The notes: generated by a model not told the origin, from the letters alone. A stretch of DNA of 64,000 nt from Pelomyxa schiedti (GCA_020536535.1 JAHLWZ010000792.1:62001-126000); one strand, 5' to 3'; positions 32,803 through 48,242 are shown, numbered from the stretch's first letter. Translations and numbers: made by a program.

Positions 32803-35800
32803 TCATTCCTCATCGGGAAGGAGCTGCTTCTGGATGGTGCTGAGGGTTGCGCATAGCTCGTCGACGTTGCCCGTGTCGCAATCAAAGTCCAAGAACGCGG
32901 TGACTGCTGCTTCGACCCGGGAGCGCAGTAAATCCAGCTTCCCACAAGTGTCCTGTTTTTGCACTGCTGTTTTGTTCTCAAGACATTGGGCCACTTGGGC
33001 TGCTCTGTGTATGATATCCTTTTGTTTTTGGTGGGAATGAATTCATGTTAATGTTTTGGATACCTCCGAGATACCGGCAAGCTTTACGCAGTTATAGGCA
33101 AAACTAGACGGTCGCGATTTGCCGGTGCGCGAGACAATTTTGTATAGGAAAACGACATCTAGGTCAGCACCAACAGAGTTTGTGACAAAGTCCATAGAGT
33201 AATATCCAACAATCCGGGACACTGGTAATTGTGCAAAAATCTTTTTGACGTTGTTTCAAGAGTTCAATGGATGGAAAAGGGGTACCTCCGTGAAATGGGT
33301 GCTTATCAAAGTCTTAGGACATTCGGACCCAAGTGAAACAAGGTGGTTCACAACACCTAGATTTAACTCAGAATGGGGAAACAGATCAAGCATGATCACC
33401 TGCGAGAAGAGAGGCACCAGCGATTGGATCGGTACCTTCAAGCCACAAATGTAAGAAGTATTTATCTTAGTCCCGCAAACCTTTCCCGTATTCATCAACT
33501 AAAGTGGTTTGTTAGGTACATAAGTTGCACCAGGAAGAGAAAAACCGTACTGAGAAGGAGAGAGCGATCAGTACAATCTCGAAGCATCTTGAGTAAAGTT
33601 GGTAATTTCACTTTCCAAAAACGCGCGTACATAAACAACTTGAGCGCAATCCATAGCAAAAGTACTCAGAGTCGAAGAGACAGTCTCTCTTGTTCTTATC
33701 CGGGTGTAAATTCCGTCACATAACCCAAGCGTTGCTGCTTCACATGGCACAAAAGAACCTGGTACAACAAGAGTAAATTAAAAAAAAAAAAAAAACCCAA
33801 ATTATGACGGATTACCGATTTGCGCCATAAAGATAATAAGTCCGACTTGCTTCGAAAAGATTCTATGAGGGGAAAGAAAAATTATGAAAGAAAGGAAAAC
33901 CTTTAGGTACACCGACTTTCCACTACCTGGATTAGAAAATAAATATAGCATCAGCTGTGTTGAGAAATGAAGTCAACATACAATTCGGGCCTAGAGTAAA
34001 CATTTCTTAGTGCAATATTTAATAATTGAGGGTATGTTATGTACCAGTGATTATTTGCAGCATGGATGAAGATGATGAAATATTTGTATCATTTGGTATG
34101 AACGAGCCCTCAACGCACAAAGATTGGATCAAATTTATTCCATTTGAGATGTGAACTTCGTTCTCAGACGACAATTTAGGTCGAGAAAGTCCATACTGGC
34201 TGAGTCAAGAAAGGCGTAATACTCTTAGGAATTCACCTCAACAGCCACGACAGATAAGGTCAAAATGCAATCGAGCTCAGCAAGCACTTTTGTTGTAGAC
34301 GACAGCATGGCAGACTGCTCCAACAATTTGTCTGTCACCTGTTGAAGGATATCTGATTTTCAAGTGAGGATAAGCCTCTAACAGTGGAGGTGAAACCCAT
34401 CTCGAGATCGTTCATAATAGTCACAATATCACCTAATATGGTGAGATTGAGCAGCGTTTAGGAGGTGGAGCACCTAAATCTTCATCAACTTTCCTACAGG
34501 AATTGCACTGGAGTTGTACATGGAGCTTAAAAAAAAAGAAACCAACAGAGAGAAGGAACCTTGAAGTAAACATATTGCAGTGTGTGAAAATAGTATTCTA
34601 GATCCGGGTACTGCAATTGCTGTTCAAGTGGGACTCCTTCACATACTGGGATAGCAATCAAAAATCCGATCTTGTTTTTCGTTTTTTAAAACAAAACCCT
34701 ATCTCACAGTCTGAGCTGACCTGTGGGTAATATACAGCCTCTACTAAGTGTTAGAGATAAAAAAGTGATAGTGAGATAGTTACGAAGGGAGTTTGGTGCC
34801 AAGTTCATGTGTTGCGCTTGTTCTGAGGCAAGAGATAATAGAACTTTGTCCAAATTAAGGTAGACTTCTCTCATTTGGTCAAGATGCTCAGAAACACCAC
34901 GTTTAACTGAGCATGGTGGTCACTGAAACATAACAGTGGACGAGACATTTTAACTACTTGATATAGAGCCCTGTGCATGTGATCGATCAGGATCTATGCA
35001 TCGCTGAATCAAACTTGCCGAGTCTATGAGTACTTTCTCATTAAGAGAAACCACCTAGTTGTTTCTTGAGCTTATATTCTGGTACTATGTATTATGTAAT
35101 GAACCTTTGGGAAAAGTGGCTCTGGAAGGACAGAGTAAATACAACGTAATTTTTACATATCAGAGTACATACCAATAGCACTCGGGAAGACAGTAATCAT
35201 CAATTGTTTGATTTTGATTGTGTTAATAAATGTAACTAACAGCTTTTGCCAATCCAGAAGGGTCGTTGTCGTTGTCTGAGTTTGGTTGGGAGTGGACAAA
35301 AGAAAGTAACTCATTACACTCAATCTAAACATGATGGCTGGAATATCATGAATTTGGCTTAAGAGCTTCTCCAAGTTTGTGCGTAATTCTGCTGCCTCAA
35401 CCTTATGCTATTTAGAATTTGTCACAGAAGAAAAACCGCAACTGAGGCTAGAAGAGCCACACGATCATATCTAAACTCGATTTCCGCAAGGTCCAGTAAA
35501 GGGTGCAAGAACCACTGTCTGTGACAAGAGGTGAAATAATAAAACCTCGGAAATTTTTACTTGAGCAATCTGCTCCCTGAACGTGTGCGTGTTTTATTCA
35601 TAACTCCAAACAAACTCAAGCCTTCTCTGTCTTTGCCAGATCCAGTCAGCACTGGGTGCCTATGGCGATCAGGAAGAAAAAAACAACTTCTTGTGGAAAA
35701 CCGCTCCAAGGAAAAAATGCCTAATGCCTAAATTTGATTAGTTAGTTTTAAGAAGTGGCGTTCTCCACCTCTAAAGTAGTCGTATCAATCCTCATAATCT

Positions 35801-36748
35801 GGTCACTGTAATTGTATTTTAATTGAATAACGATTTGCATCATACAGACATATGTATCTGAACGACTTGCGTAAGATAATCCAGGGTGCCCCTTCCATTT
35901 GGAAGCTTATTTTTCAACAAGAAGTTTAGAAGTCCCCCACACGCCCGCATCTGATTAGTACATTTAATATGCCAGTGCGAGTGCACAGAGTGTTACCATT
36001 TCGGTATTGTCAAAGTTGATAACACTTGAAAGATAAAGCAGTTTGTCTCTATCTGAGAGGCATTCAGAAGCATGTAATGTCGAGCTCGTATTGCCACGAG
36101 AATCAAATCCAGAGGTGGGGTAGACAAGGTTTTGAAGGAGTAAAAGAATCCTTTTGGCGTGGTCCGCGGAGAAATCTTGAACTGAGGCTGTGACTATCTT
36201 AAACTGATCACATCCTTCCTCTTTTGTTTTTTCAAAAAATTAATGTTCTAAACTTTCAGGACCATGCAAGAACCATTGTGTTTTAACAAATCCACAAATG
36301 CTCCAGTGCACCTGTTCGGAGTGATAATTACAGCAGGGTTGAGCTTGAGTTTCACTAAGCACGCTTAGAAGGTGTTACAGCCAAGGTGCATATGTACATT
36401 GGTTCGCAGATGGATAGCCGTCGGGGCAGTCCCAAATCTCAGCCAATGAAACTGTGTCTGCCTCAAAAAATGCTACTCCAACTCTAAGGGAATTCTGTTT
36501 TTAGTCTTTTGCATTCAGAGATGACAGGCCTACTTGGTGTCTTGAACTAGAATGGAAAGAATACTCTCATGTCCATCAGGGAGGTCCGATGTTCGTGTAA
36601 TTGGTGTAGTTGGAGGAGGAGGGCCCACAGAATTAGTAGACGAAACTCGCACAGCAGAAGTGTCAAACGCCAAACTTGAGGCAAGTAACTGTTGTGCACA
36701 AGGAATCGTATTGCACAGTGTGTCCTTCCACCCAGGTGATCCAATCAT
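32803..36748 (-). CDS. MSH5: meiotic MutS homologue MSH5
   Basis: The start MIGSPGWKDTLCNTIPCAQ at 36748 is followed by HESILSILVQDT and VGVAFFEADTVSLAEIWDC, the connector/domain I pattern of MSH5. The ATPase is clear. Walker A is GSGKSVYLKQVGLIIF (33913-33926 for the GSGKS codons). Then come GSFVPCEAATLGLCDGIYT and STFAMDCAQVV, Walker B LVDEYGKGTD and the switch STHFTE. The C-terminus (RSRVEAAVTAFLDFDCDTG) ends at 32803. MSH5 pairs with MSH4 to form MutS-gamma, a clamp that stabilises meiotic crossover intermediates. It has many short introns, and exons between 36300 and 33950 were not all resolved. Its presence points to meiosis in the organism's life cycle. Confidence 0.85.
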
Positions 36749-37014
36749 TGAGTGCTATTCACACCAACACTAACAGAAACAAGTCCCAGATGAAGGTTTT
36801 TTTTTGTAAAAAGTGGCAGTTGTCACATGAAAATGAGACTCAATACAGCGCAGGGGAGTTAATGTGCCAAAGAGTTGATGTATCATCGTCATCAAATTGG
36901 AGAAAAAGGCGATGAAAAATTTTGTCAAGAAGAAAAAAATCCAACGAGATCCCCAAAGAACAAAGTCGATTAAAAAAACAGAACAAACAACAAAATAATC
37001 AAGGGACAGAGGGA

Positions 37015-40000
37015 TGTCGTTGTCGGGGTTCTTTGGTGGCACCAAGAAGACAGACAAGTCGGGTCCAACGACATCCGTACCCGAGAAGTCCCATTTGAGA
37101 GCCACTGGCGGTCACATTGATGGTCGTTTTTTTTTCTTCTTCTTCCTTTTTTTCTTTGTACGTTTGTTTCTTGCGTTACTGACTTCTTGAATCCCTTCAG
37201 AAATTATCACCACATTAATTGTGAGTGCGTTTGATTCTGATGCGCATGTGCGGTCAACTATCGCTTCTGCACTGCACGACCTTGGTATTCATGGGCCCTC
37301 TTGTATTACTTACCTCATTTTCGTGTTTCAGGTTTTCGGCTTCCGGTACTTGTTGCAAGTGCGTGCATTGACTGGCTGGCCAAGAATAGTAAAGCATCCA
37401 AAGAGCACCGCGTTATTTTATTGGAGCTCCTCAACACAATTTTGCAGGAGAAGAGGGATGCCATCACACAAGAGTTGGCTACCGACTGTGTCATGATGGC
37501 AATTGAGGAGATGACCAGAGATAAGGTATTGTGCGTGGCTGTCATATCCACATATCAGACTTTCGAGCCCTCACCTTAATGAAAGGATATTGTACCCGAC
37601 TTGCAAACTGCTGCAGCAAATGTTATTGTGTCCCTTTCACATCAATTGCCAGCACTAATAATGGATGAACTCATCAAACTGTGGGAGCCCGGCCAGCTGC
37701 CTCACTATTTTGTCATCAAGACCTTGGGAGATGTAATATCATCAAATGGTGGGCAATACACTTATTTCGTACTTTATCTCCTCCAACAATTCTTCTTCAG
37801 CAATAGCAACCATCCCTCGTGCAAAGGAGATTCTTGCTAGACAAATTCCTATTCTGGCCAATATTAAACATGACAACTTTAAATGGGTGCTGGCCACAAT
37901 TACATGGCAAATTTGTGAGGGAATACAAGCTTACATGCACAACATTGACCAGGGTTCTGACAAAACAATAACCCCACAGTCTTTCAGGTTTTTTCTTATG
38001 AGTAGAACTTCATTTTTTTCCCATCTGAAACTCAAAAGCTCTGAAATCTTTCCCGCGTTTGAAATTATGTTTACTAAGTGGTCCATTGCAGGAGAAAGAA
38101 AGGTTAAACTTTGTTTCTTTGACTCTTTCCCGACATTTTTTTTTTAGATGAAACTTGCGACCTTACGTGCTTCATGCTTCATGAATATTGTATTCACACC
38201 AGCTCAGTATGACGCCACAACGCCAAGGGTTTTGCCAGGTTCCCTTTGCTTTTTTCTTTTGACAATAATTTATTAACCAAATAATTCCTAGTTATCTTAA
38301 CTACCATCAAGAGAGAAAAAGAACATTTGAGCTTGATTGAGGTGTGTTTCTTATGTAATGTGAGGAACTGGATTCACTTTTTTCCTCCTGTGTTTAGGGA
38401 TTGTGTGTTTTGTTGGAGGCTGGCGTTGCAAACAAGTCCGTAGTTCTGGACAAAGAAGCCTTGACGATTGTTATGACAACATTGCATCCACTTATTTGTG
38501 TGCAACCTGACTACACAAATCCAGTTACAATCAAAGTTTTCAGTGAGGCTTTGAGATGCTTTGAGGCAATGGGTACAGCCCCCGCAAAAACAAAAATAAG
38601 ACAATCCTACCATTTCTTGAAGGAAGAGGATTTCCAGAGGCGGTCTTATCCTTCATTCTTGGAAAACTCGAGACTCGCGATATCCCAACACGCCTTGGAA
38701 GCTTAGGAATTGTAAAACACCTTGTTGTGAGCATTGGTTTGCGTTCTTTGTTTCTTTTTCCCGGCTAATTTTTACATACAGATTCATGTCTTGAAGATAA
38801 AAAGGGAGTCCTGGTTGCTGGAATTAAGCCTGTCGCACAGCTGGAAACTAACTTACTTGTGTGCACCTCCTTTGCTACCAGTAAACTGAAAGGTGGTAGG
38901 TCAAAAAGAGCCTCGTTCAACTAGTTTTCTCTATGGCGTCCCATGAATACCTGGAACTAGAGGGAGGAGATACCCTCCTCGAATTCCTCATTCGCAATTC
39001 TGCCTATGAAGAGCCAGCAACCCCGGTACTAACTATAGCAAGACTTTTCTTGGTGACTGACTTTTACCAAAAGGACAAAAATACAGATGTTGCAGGGCAC
39101 CTTGAGTTACGAGATATGTGTGACAATGTAATTGGATTGGCAATCAACTCTATAGAGCCAATGAAACGAGTGTGTAAAAAAAGAAGGCTTTTTCTCCCGT
39201 TCGTAACGCAATCCACAAGATATTGTGGCCCTACATATTCGAAACTATTGTTCCTCCACATTTCACTGGTGCCGCTGCTACGGTGTGCAAGTGTCTCTCT
39301 TTTGTTGCAAGTCGAAAACGTGAAGCTCAAGACGACGATTATTACTTGGATTTTGATAAACTAAGTATTTTTTTCCCCTTGTCCCTATTAACATTTAACA
39401 TCATAAATTCTGCTTTTAGGCAACATTCCAAAACCACAGCAAATAATTGCGAAGTTACTTGTAAATCTCCCTATTCTGCCTGTTTTTATTGTCTTCTTTT
39501 TCATTCTTTACTTAGGTACTGTTAAACACTCCCTTCCGCAGACCGAACTTAGGTTTAAATATTCTCGAGGCTCTGCGACATGTTGGCCCTCTATTCCATC
39601 CAACAGTCTGTGACATGTGGGATGAAAAACTTCCAAAACTCGCAAAGTATCTAGAAGGTACCTAAACGAAACTGTTTCAACTCTCTCATCTCTCACTAGA
39701 AAAGTCCAAATCACAGCCAGATTTTGACACCGCTGCATGGGAAGAGCTGATTTTGCGACTCGTGGGAGAAATCATTCGCATTGCAAACGATGACGATTGG
39801 TCTATGGTTTATGGTGAAGCACTGGTGAACCACGTGGATCAATTCAAAAGCGATCCATATTTAAGGGTGTGTACTATACAAGCTGTTGAAAGCAACTTAT
39901 TTAAAACCAACAGAAAGTAAGTCTTAAACACTTGGGTGTGACGTTACAGAAGTTGACTCAGAAAGAATTTATCAAGTTTGTTTCTCTTGTAGAACTTTTC

Positions 40001-43000
40001 CCAAACAAAATTACGAGACATTCAAATCAAGAGCCAAATTGGAAGCAATGTTTCAGAACACAAACCATGGAAATGAATTGGAGCGAGAAGGCTGCGCCCT
40101 TGGCTTTGGCTTTTGCGCTACAAGTCATCTTGATCTTGTGCTGGAGAAAATTACAGAACATGTGCAGCGTGTGTCCTCCATTTCCACATCCCTGGGCATA
40201 TTGTTGTAACATACGCAACTTGCAGAACACCTTGTCCCAGTAAGATCCTCGGGAGGCCTTTTTAGTTCATTTTCAAGCAAGTCCTCATCACCTGCAGTGC
40301 AAGGCCCCCCAAAGGATCCCGTAGGAGTAAAAAATACCCTAATGCTGGCATACGGCTATACTGCAACCTATGGCGCTACTTCGTACTCTCCGACGAACCA
40401 GTTGAAAAGTCTCCTAATCCCTCTTACTTAGGTTGATAACTTCGCGAGTGGAAGTTCAGATACTCAACACTGTAAAATCGTATATAACATCCGTTAAAGT
40501 CCCTGTTTGTAGGGTAGATCTCTTTACCTATTCTTTGCACTTGACCACCGATATTGTAGGAAGCAGTCTGTAAAGCTCTTACCTTAATTGGGAAAGCAAT
40601 GCACCCGGCACATTTGCAACAACCCTTCGTTTTCAAAGCCAGGGACGAGTTACTTAAAATTGTGTTGGATTTCATGGCAGCAAGGGATACAGAAACTTCC
40701 AATGCAGTTAGGGTTGCTGCATTGGAAGCAATGGCAGCCTTTATGTACTTTACTCTCTAGTGATGGTCACCAATTTAATGCCACTTCAGACTCCTTGAAC
40801 CTCGCCTTTCAGATGATGTGGAGAAGCAAGTCATTATAAGTGCAACCAAGGTGATTGGGTTGCCAGCCCCCCTGCCTGCTGAGGAAAAGTTATTCACTCA
40901 AATGTGGGACCAACTCCACGCTGTTCTTGGGGCACTGCTTGCTATGCAAACATCAGTTGCAGAGTTGTGCAGATTGCTCCAATCTTTGGAACAATGGTGC
41001 ACAGCAGCTGTTGATATTCAAAGGGAACGTGCCTGCGACTGTGTCCTATATTTACTCAAGAAGTTCATTCAAATTAACACAGCAGATCCCTCCAAAAGAG
41101 TGAGAATATACATATTACATTCCTTCCCCACTCAACAGTGATCAGGTAGATGCTGCATTCAGCCAGGTAGGGATAGCCGTGTCCATGCTTATACCCCGAT
41201 GCACAGACTCTATTTCCAAAGTTAGACGAACTGCGATTGAGTCCATTGGAATGATGCTCTGTTTGTTTTCATTACCAACCCACTCTTTTTCATTGATATA
41301 TTTGTAGACACGGACTTTCTGCTCAAGAACGCCAAAGGGGCAACAGGAACTATACCTCCTCCTCCACCACTGAAATCTTTGAATTCAATTCGGTGCGTCT
41401 TACTTTTCCGATGCGTTTTTGCTGAGACTTCTGTAGAGATAAAATTGAGAAGCCAAACATTGATGACCAATTTGCTGCAGTTAACGATCTTTCAAAAGCC
41501 ATTTGCGAAATGGTTCGTTCTTTTTGTATTGCCACTTGCACACTTACTTTGGAAACTAGCTTAGTGAGCTGGAATACCCTGAATGTTTGTTGAGCATGCT
41601 TAATGGCTTGCTAGATTCACAACCTACAAGTGGAAATGGCACCTGTGTTGCCCTCAATGGTGGGTGATGTGACTGTTTCATTTCATCAATTTAAGGTATA
41701 ATTACAGGTATCATCAAGATACGCGGCCATGAGCTTCTTCCAAGAATCCCCGATGTGGTTGAAGGCCTACTGCGTGCTATGGAAGGTACTTAAGAGATAA
41801 AGTAACACCGAGTTCTGAAGATTGGCAGGAATAACAAATGAGAAAACAATGGCTGGGGCTCTTATGGCAATGAGAAATATTGCTGTACACCACCTTATTC
41901 CAGTTCTCAAGCAACTCTTGGAGCAGCCTATTCCCTTCACCGAGTAAGTAAATTGAATTGTACCAGCAAAGTTCCTCTTTCTCATAGATGTCACCAGGAG
42001 TGTTTGCAAATCATTTCAATCAGTTTCCCAAGACCAGCTTTTTGTGCAGTGCCTTCAACATATTACCAACATCATGAATAACACTCGCCTTCATGACGAA
42101 AAGCCTGATCGAAGACATGTTGTTAACATTCCGCTTACGCTGCCAATGAGCGTACGTAAGAAACATGTTAAGGGTGCACCAACAACTAAACGGGAATGTT
42201 AACAATACAGGCAACGGCTGCTCTGGGCCAAATTTTCAAGGCGTCAGATATCGAAGAATCTATCGGGCAGCATTACCCACTCATTATCGGAACATTATTG
42301 CTGCGTGTTGGAACTTGCTCTAACACCGAACCAAAACCAATTCCCCAGACTAGTACCAAAGATCCTAAAGCGGTCAAGACAGTAACTGTGGCTCCAGTCA
42401 AGTATACATGCAAATGAACTACATATAATTTCTAATCTATTCTTAGGCAAATAACAGAGGCAATCAAGATTTTTGTGGCTTTCCCCACTGAGGGAGATCT
42501 CAAGACTGCGTTTGATGCTACTGGCTTTCAAGAGAAATTGGAATCCAGCAAATACCCCGAAGCTATCAGAGAACTTGTGAGGTTTGTAGATTTGATTTTG
42601 TGTCTTTCTGAGACTTTTGTAGTGCCATATGCACGGCTCACCCCGACAAAATGACTGGTCTTTTCGATTTCCTGCTTCCTTATATTCGGGGAAATTATCC
42701 AGAGCAAAGAACAGTTACTGCAGTAGTTTTGGCGGAATGTGTAAACAACTGCAAAGTAAGTAAAAACGGGATCAAAAAAACCCTGAAAAACCCTCGTGTA
42801 GGACAAACCTGACCTGCTCCAAAGTATAATCAACTGTTTGATTGGTTCGATGTCAGATATCAATGTGAAAATACACGTACTCAGAGGTCTTGGAAATATC
42901 AATGCAACTGGTCCCGTGGAGGTTGTTCTAGTTCTGAAGTAGGTTTTTGTTATTTATTTTCACCAAGGCAAACAAATATGCCTCAACCATCCTGGATGCT

Positions 43001-43891
43001 CTTACATCATGCATTGAAGATCCAAATGAGGAATTCGTAATGGAGTCTATGTTAGGACTTTCGAAGGTTCTAGAAGTTGTTGATGAAACGAAGGTAGCAC
43101 CCATCTTGGTCAACCTTTGTCATAGAATCAGGCCTGCCTTCGAAAAAGTAACTCCCATACTATATTATTACCATCGTCCTTAAACACATACAACAGCCAA
43201 ACAATGAAATTCGAGCTGTGTCTATTGAAATGCTTGGGAACTTGGCACGATTTGGAAAAGCCCCAATTTGTGCGGACAGGTTTTATGAACAAGTGCACTT
43301 GAACATTCCCTCCCTTCTCGTACATTTAAATGACGAAAATTCCTTAGTTGTACAGGTAGGTTTGCACCCAAATTTTTTGCAAGTAACGCGTGATTCAGGC
43401 GTGCAAGAAGACGTTCACTAAGCTGAAGGAGTTGCTCCATACACCGGAGTTGGTGAGCTTTATTGACAAGAAGGCTTTCGACCCCGAGGCAACCATGAAC
43501 TATGACGCTACAATGGAGGAACTAGTTCCTCTTATTGTAACTTTCCTCCTTTTTTTTGGAGTTGAGTCTTTTAACAGTTGCTCTCAAGATTGTGGCGTAT
43601 CCAGAGAGGATTCATAGTTACCTGATGGCATTCCTGGAATTCTACAAAAGCCCCTCCAATGTAATTAAGGCAAATGCCACGTTCCTTACAGGTGTATTCT
43701 TGGGGAACATTCCCACAGACAAACGAGCTGCCGCCAACATCAATCCACCTCTTGTAATCCATGGTATATCTAATCCCCAACTAGTGTAGGCTAACTCCCA
43801 AATCACAGATTTGCTTGCACTGCTAAAGGACAGGTCACCACAAGTGAGAGACAGAGCCGTCGATGCACTACGCCTTCTACATACTTATTGA
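37015..43891 (+). CDS. MROH1: MROH1-like HEAT-repeat protein
   Basis: The start MSLSGFFGGTKKTDKSGPT at 37015 joins, through an intron ending at about 37199, to EIITTLIVSAFDSDAHVRS. About 1600 residues of HEAT repeats follow, matching the order of animal MROH1: ACIDWLAKNSKASKEHRVI, LQTAAANVIVSLSHQLPAL, AYMHNIDQGSDKTITPQSF, and near the end KKTFTKLKELLHTPELVSF and LLALLKDRSPQVRDRAVDA. The stop TGA is at 43889-43891. At least 25 introns interrupt it. MROH1 is reported to act on lysosome or endosome membranes. No catalytic motif is expected or seen. It is divergent from MSH5, with 266 bp between starts. The call rests on the whole repeat order rather than on one motif. Confidence 0.8.
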
Positions 43892-43960
43892 TTTGTATCC
43901 TAGGAATTAACAAAAAAAGCTGGAGTGAAGGGAAAAGTAAAAGTTTTGTGCAACCAACAG

Positions 43961-46487
43961 TCAACAATAAATTGAATGGAAGTATTCGTTCTCTTCAACT
44001 GAATGGAGTTTTACAAAACGAGGGATTGGCAAAAACTGATGCATCAGGGACAACGTAAGGCTCGAGTTCCTCCCAGTCCCAGATCTGTTGTCCAAGTTGA
44101 TGCCGTTCAGTGGACCCAAATCTGGAGGACAAGGAAAGAGAAACCAACACACATTAGAGTCGCCAAAGGGCGAAGTGTTGATCAGCCAGACTGGAATAAT
44201 GGGAGAATCCTTCCTCACATAGAGGGTGCAAGTAATCGTGTCAGTGAAGGTGTACCTCTGTTTGAATTCCATCAATGACGTAACCCACTTGAAGAAACAA
44301 GTCACAACAGTTCATAAAGAGTTGACTTCACGTTGTACCACCTGTCAGAGAGCAAGTTCCAATCATTGGGAAACTTAGTTCGGGACAGAGCCAGCCATTC
44401 ACAGGAACGGCTGGAGCGTTCATTCTAATGGCCTTTCCTTGAATCCCCCACCGTTGTACCACAGAAAGTTGTAAATAGGAATAATAACAAAAGGAATTCT
44501 TCTTGGTAGACACTATCACACACACAACTCAAATGGCAACGAGAGTCTTATCACACCAGGTGGTTACTTTTCCTTTATTATCAAATTCCTCCAAGTTTAC
44601 CACCCATTACAACCAAGGGTTCACTCTCATTGCGCCATGTCCCATTATAAATTAGAGTAACATCACCAGCTGCATCAAGTGCTCCAGCAACTCTCTCTAA
44701 GACTCAAATGCACAATTGATGGTGGACCACACACACTCCCAATTGGAGAAACGCAAGCAATACTACTACGTGGTCAATGGCATGTTACTATCATGTGGAC
44801 GTTACTCCCCATTGAGGCTATTGCACCCTCTGGTGGCATTGTACTTGTGCCAGTGGGTAATGGGAAGTAGAGGTGGTGGTGGTACACACAGTCCAACAAA
44901 GAGGTGCTTTTTGTACCTACATCACATGGGGATGTTGTAAATTGTGAAATAATAATAATAATTGAATTGAAAAGAAATAATAATAATAATTGGGTCGTGG
45001 TCACTCCGTTACCGTGCAGTGTCAATAACATGCAAGATGAATGATTGGCATGATTTTTTGTTGTCTACGTACTTTTTAGGCCAGAGATAGGCAAGTGCAT
45101 TTGGTTACACGGCTGTCTGGTGTCGGTTGTTGTAGTAAAGCAACGGGGTGATATGTGTACACCATCGTGCATTCAGCTCTGTGGTCTGCTGACTTCTCGG
45201 GGCGGTTGGGCAGGCGATGCGTAATTACGAAGACGAAGAACGCTGGTTGATGGTTAGGGGAAACAGCAAAGGTGGGGAGAAGCTGCTTAGTTGAAAACAA
45301 AATTGGAGATACCAGATTGTAGAACAAACAAAAAAAACAAAACAAGCACAAGATCGTGGTGCCACATACCCACGTAGAAAGCGTGGCCGAAACAAGTTAT
45401 TGTCAGGTCACACCATTGAAGAAAGAGAGTTGACTTCACCTTTTGTCCTCAAGGTGGTTATTATCCCTTTAATAGAGATGTTTCAAAAACACAAGTTGTG
45501 TGTGATTTTCGTGTATCTTGTGTTGTGTGCCTAGTTCCCCAAATCCTTTCTATGATAAGTGCAGGTGCAATTCATGTGAGCTTTTTCCATGGAAACCATG
45601 GTGAGTGGTTTTTTGGGGTTGTTGTTTTGAATTTTTCTTTGTTTTTTCAGTATCAGGGAGGTATTTGGAGAAGGGGGTATGTTGGGTGTAACAGTGCACA
45701 TGGAAAAAGTCTCTCATCATGGCTCCAATCAATCCAATTCTCTTCATTGAAAATACATCCAGAACATAACTGGAACCAGGCTACACACATGCCGTTCTGT
45801 TGTTTACCTTGGAGCAAGAGATGCAGTCTGTCACATGAGCCACTGGAGTTGGTGAGGAGGCTGCAGGGAGAGAAAGCCCACGCTTTGATTCTGTTCCCTG
45901 CATCATCAATGAACAGGAGTGGCTTGACAATAAAGGCCTTGGAAGGCAGACTGTAGGTTGTGGACTTCACAACAGATGCAGAGGTCAAAGAATAACTTTT
46001 TTCCAAGTCAATTACGACTGACACAACTCGTGCCCTCCCCGCCACCTGTGATGCCCCTTATTGGCATTTGCAGATCAATTACACCAAGTGTGTGGCTGAT
46101 GCACACTGCCACACACTCTCGTTCTCCTGTACCACCACAGTATGATTTCACCAACAGTGACGTTTCATTGCACATTATCCACCTCTTTCCAATGTACTCC
46201 ACGACATCAAATGGCAGCACACTTGCCCAACAACAACATGTCGTATTATGCCCACCAGTGCCAGCACTGTCAGCACAGGAACTCATGTAACCCAACCGTG
46301 GCACTTTGCACAATGCAAATGCAACAAATTGTTCACGTGCGTAAAGTACAACTCGTATTGATGACTCTGGTTCTTGTTCACCACCACCACCAGTACATAC
46401 CAATTGGGTACTAGTTGTTGTTGTTATCGTTACCATGGGATAGTGCTCCACCAATTGGATACCAAACCAACAATCCAATTGTTGCAA
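43961..46487 (-). CDS. unidentified Cys-containing protein or proteins, exons unresolved
   Basis: Several minus-strand stretches look coding: VEYIGKRWIMCNETSLLVK and KVPRLGYMSSCADSAGTG (46010-46480), RARVVSVVIDLEKSYSLTS through CSGCIFNEENWIDWSHDE (45660-46040), QGKAIRMNAPAVPVNGWLC (44330-44460), and TITCTLYVRKDSPIIPVWL (43961-44300). Cys and Asn-x-Thr sequons suggest an extracellular protein, but no signal peptide or family is recognised. I could not prove that all pieces belong to one gene. Plus-strand frames overlap at 44680-44940. The last stop (43961) lies 70 bp from the MROH1 stop, so the genes would converge. Confidence 0.35.
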
Positions 46488-46539
46488 TTAGAGATACCAG
46501 ATTGACACCAATCCTGCATCTCTGGCGACACCACCATAA

Positions 46540-47596
<1,057 letters not shown>

Positions 47597-47771
47597 ACGG
47601 CGATAGAGGAGGAATGTAGTTAGTGTTGTATTAAGGAGCTAAACACAATTTTTCATCATAAATTTGCTTTCCCTTCCCTTTCTATCGATCGTATCATTAC
47701 ATCTGCTATTATACATTATTCACTATACAAAGGCTACAGTGACAATAATTTTTTTTCCTTTGTCTGCCCCA

Positions 47772-48242
47772 ATGCCGAAAAGCCAGCCCAACCATGATGA
47801 CCAAGACGAGGCTGACTGCTACGACGACCAAGAGGAAGAAGAAGAAGAGGGTGAGGAAGAGGTAGTGGAGGAGGAGGCTGATGGTGCTGTACCTGAGGAT
47901 AATTATGGAGACATAGAGGGGGAGTATGAGGACAATAACAACAACGACACTAGCAATAATGAACCTCCTCCTAGCACCACCACCACCACCACTAGCACCA
48001 CATCTAGCAGTATACCACCATCAGTAGAGGTCTTCACGACAAGAGGAAACATGAGCACCACTACCACTACCACCGAGGCCAACGCTACCGCTGCCAACAT
48101 GGACACCACCATCATCAACTTGAGTATCATCACCACCACAACCGAGGAGGAACTGAAAAACAGCCGGACCCAAAAAGACGCCGTCGTGCAGAAAGGGTCA
48201 GTTTTGTTGAGGTTAGTACATGGTGTTATGGTGATTAACTAG
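47772..48242 (+). CDS. acidic and Thr/Asn-rich low-complexity protein
   Basis: An open frame of about 157 residues from ATG 47772 (MPKSQPNHDDQDEADCYDD) is made of a Glu/Asp run, then Asn/Thr-rich sequence. It ends LLRLVHGVMVIN. No domain is seen. The last codons after VVQKGSVLLR may be intronic, since a GT donor follows. AATAAA-like sequence begins at about 48247. It lies downstream of the polyubiquitin gene on the same strand. Confidence 0.45.
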   Translation: MPKSQPNHDDQDEADCYDDQEEEEEEGEEEVVEEEADGAVPEDNYGDIEGEYEDNNNNDTSNNEPPPSTTTTTTSTTSSSIPPSVEVFTTRGNMSTTTTTTEANATAANMDTTIINLSIITTTTEEELKNSRTQKDAVVQKGSVLLRLVHGVMVIN

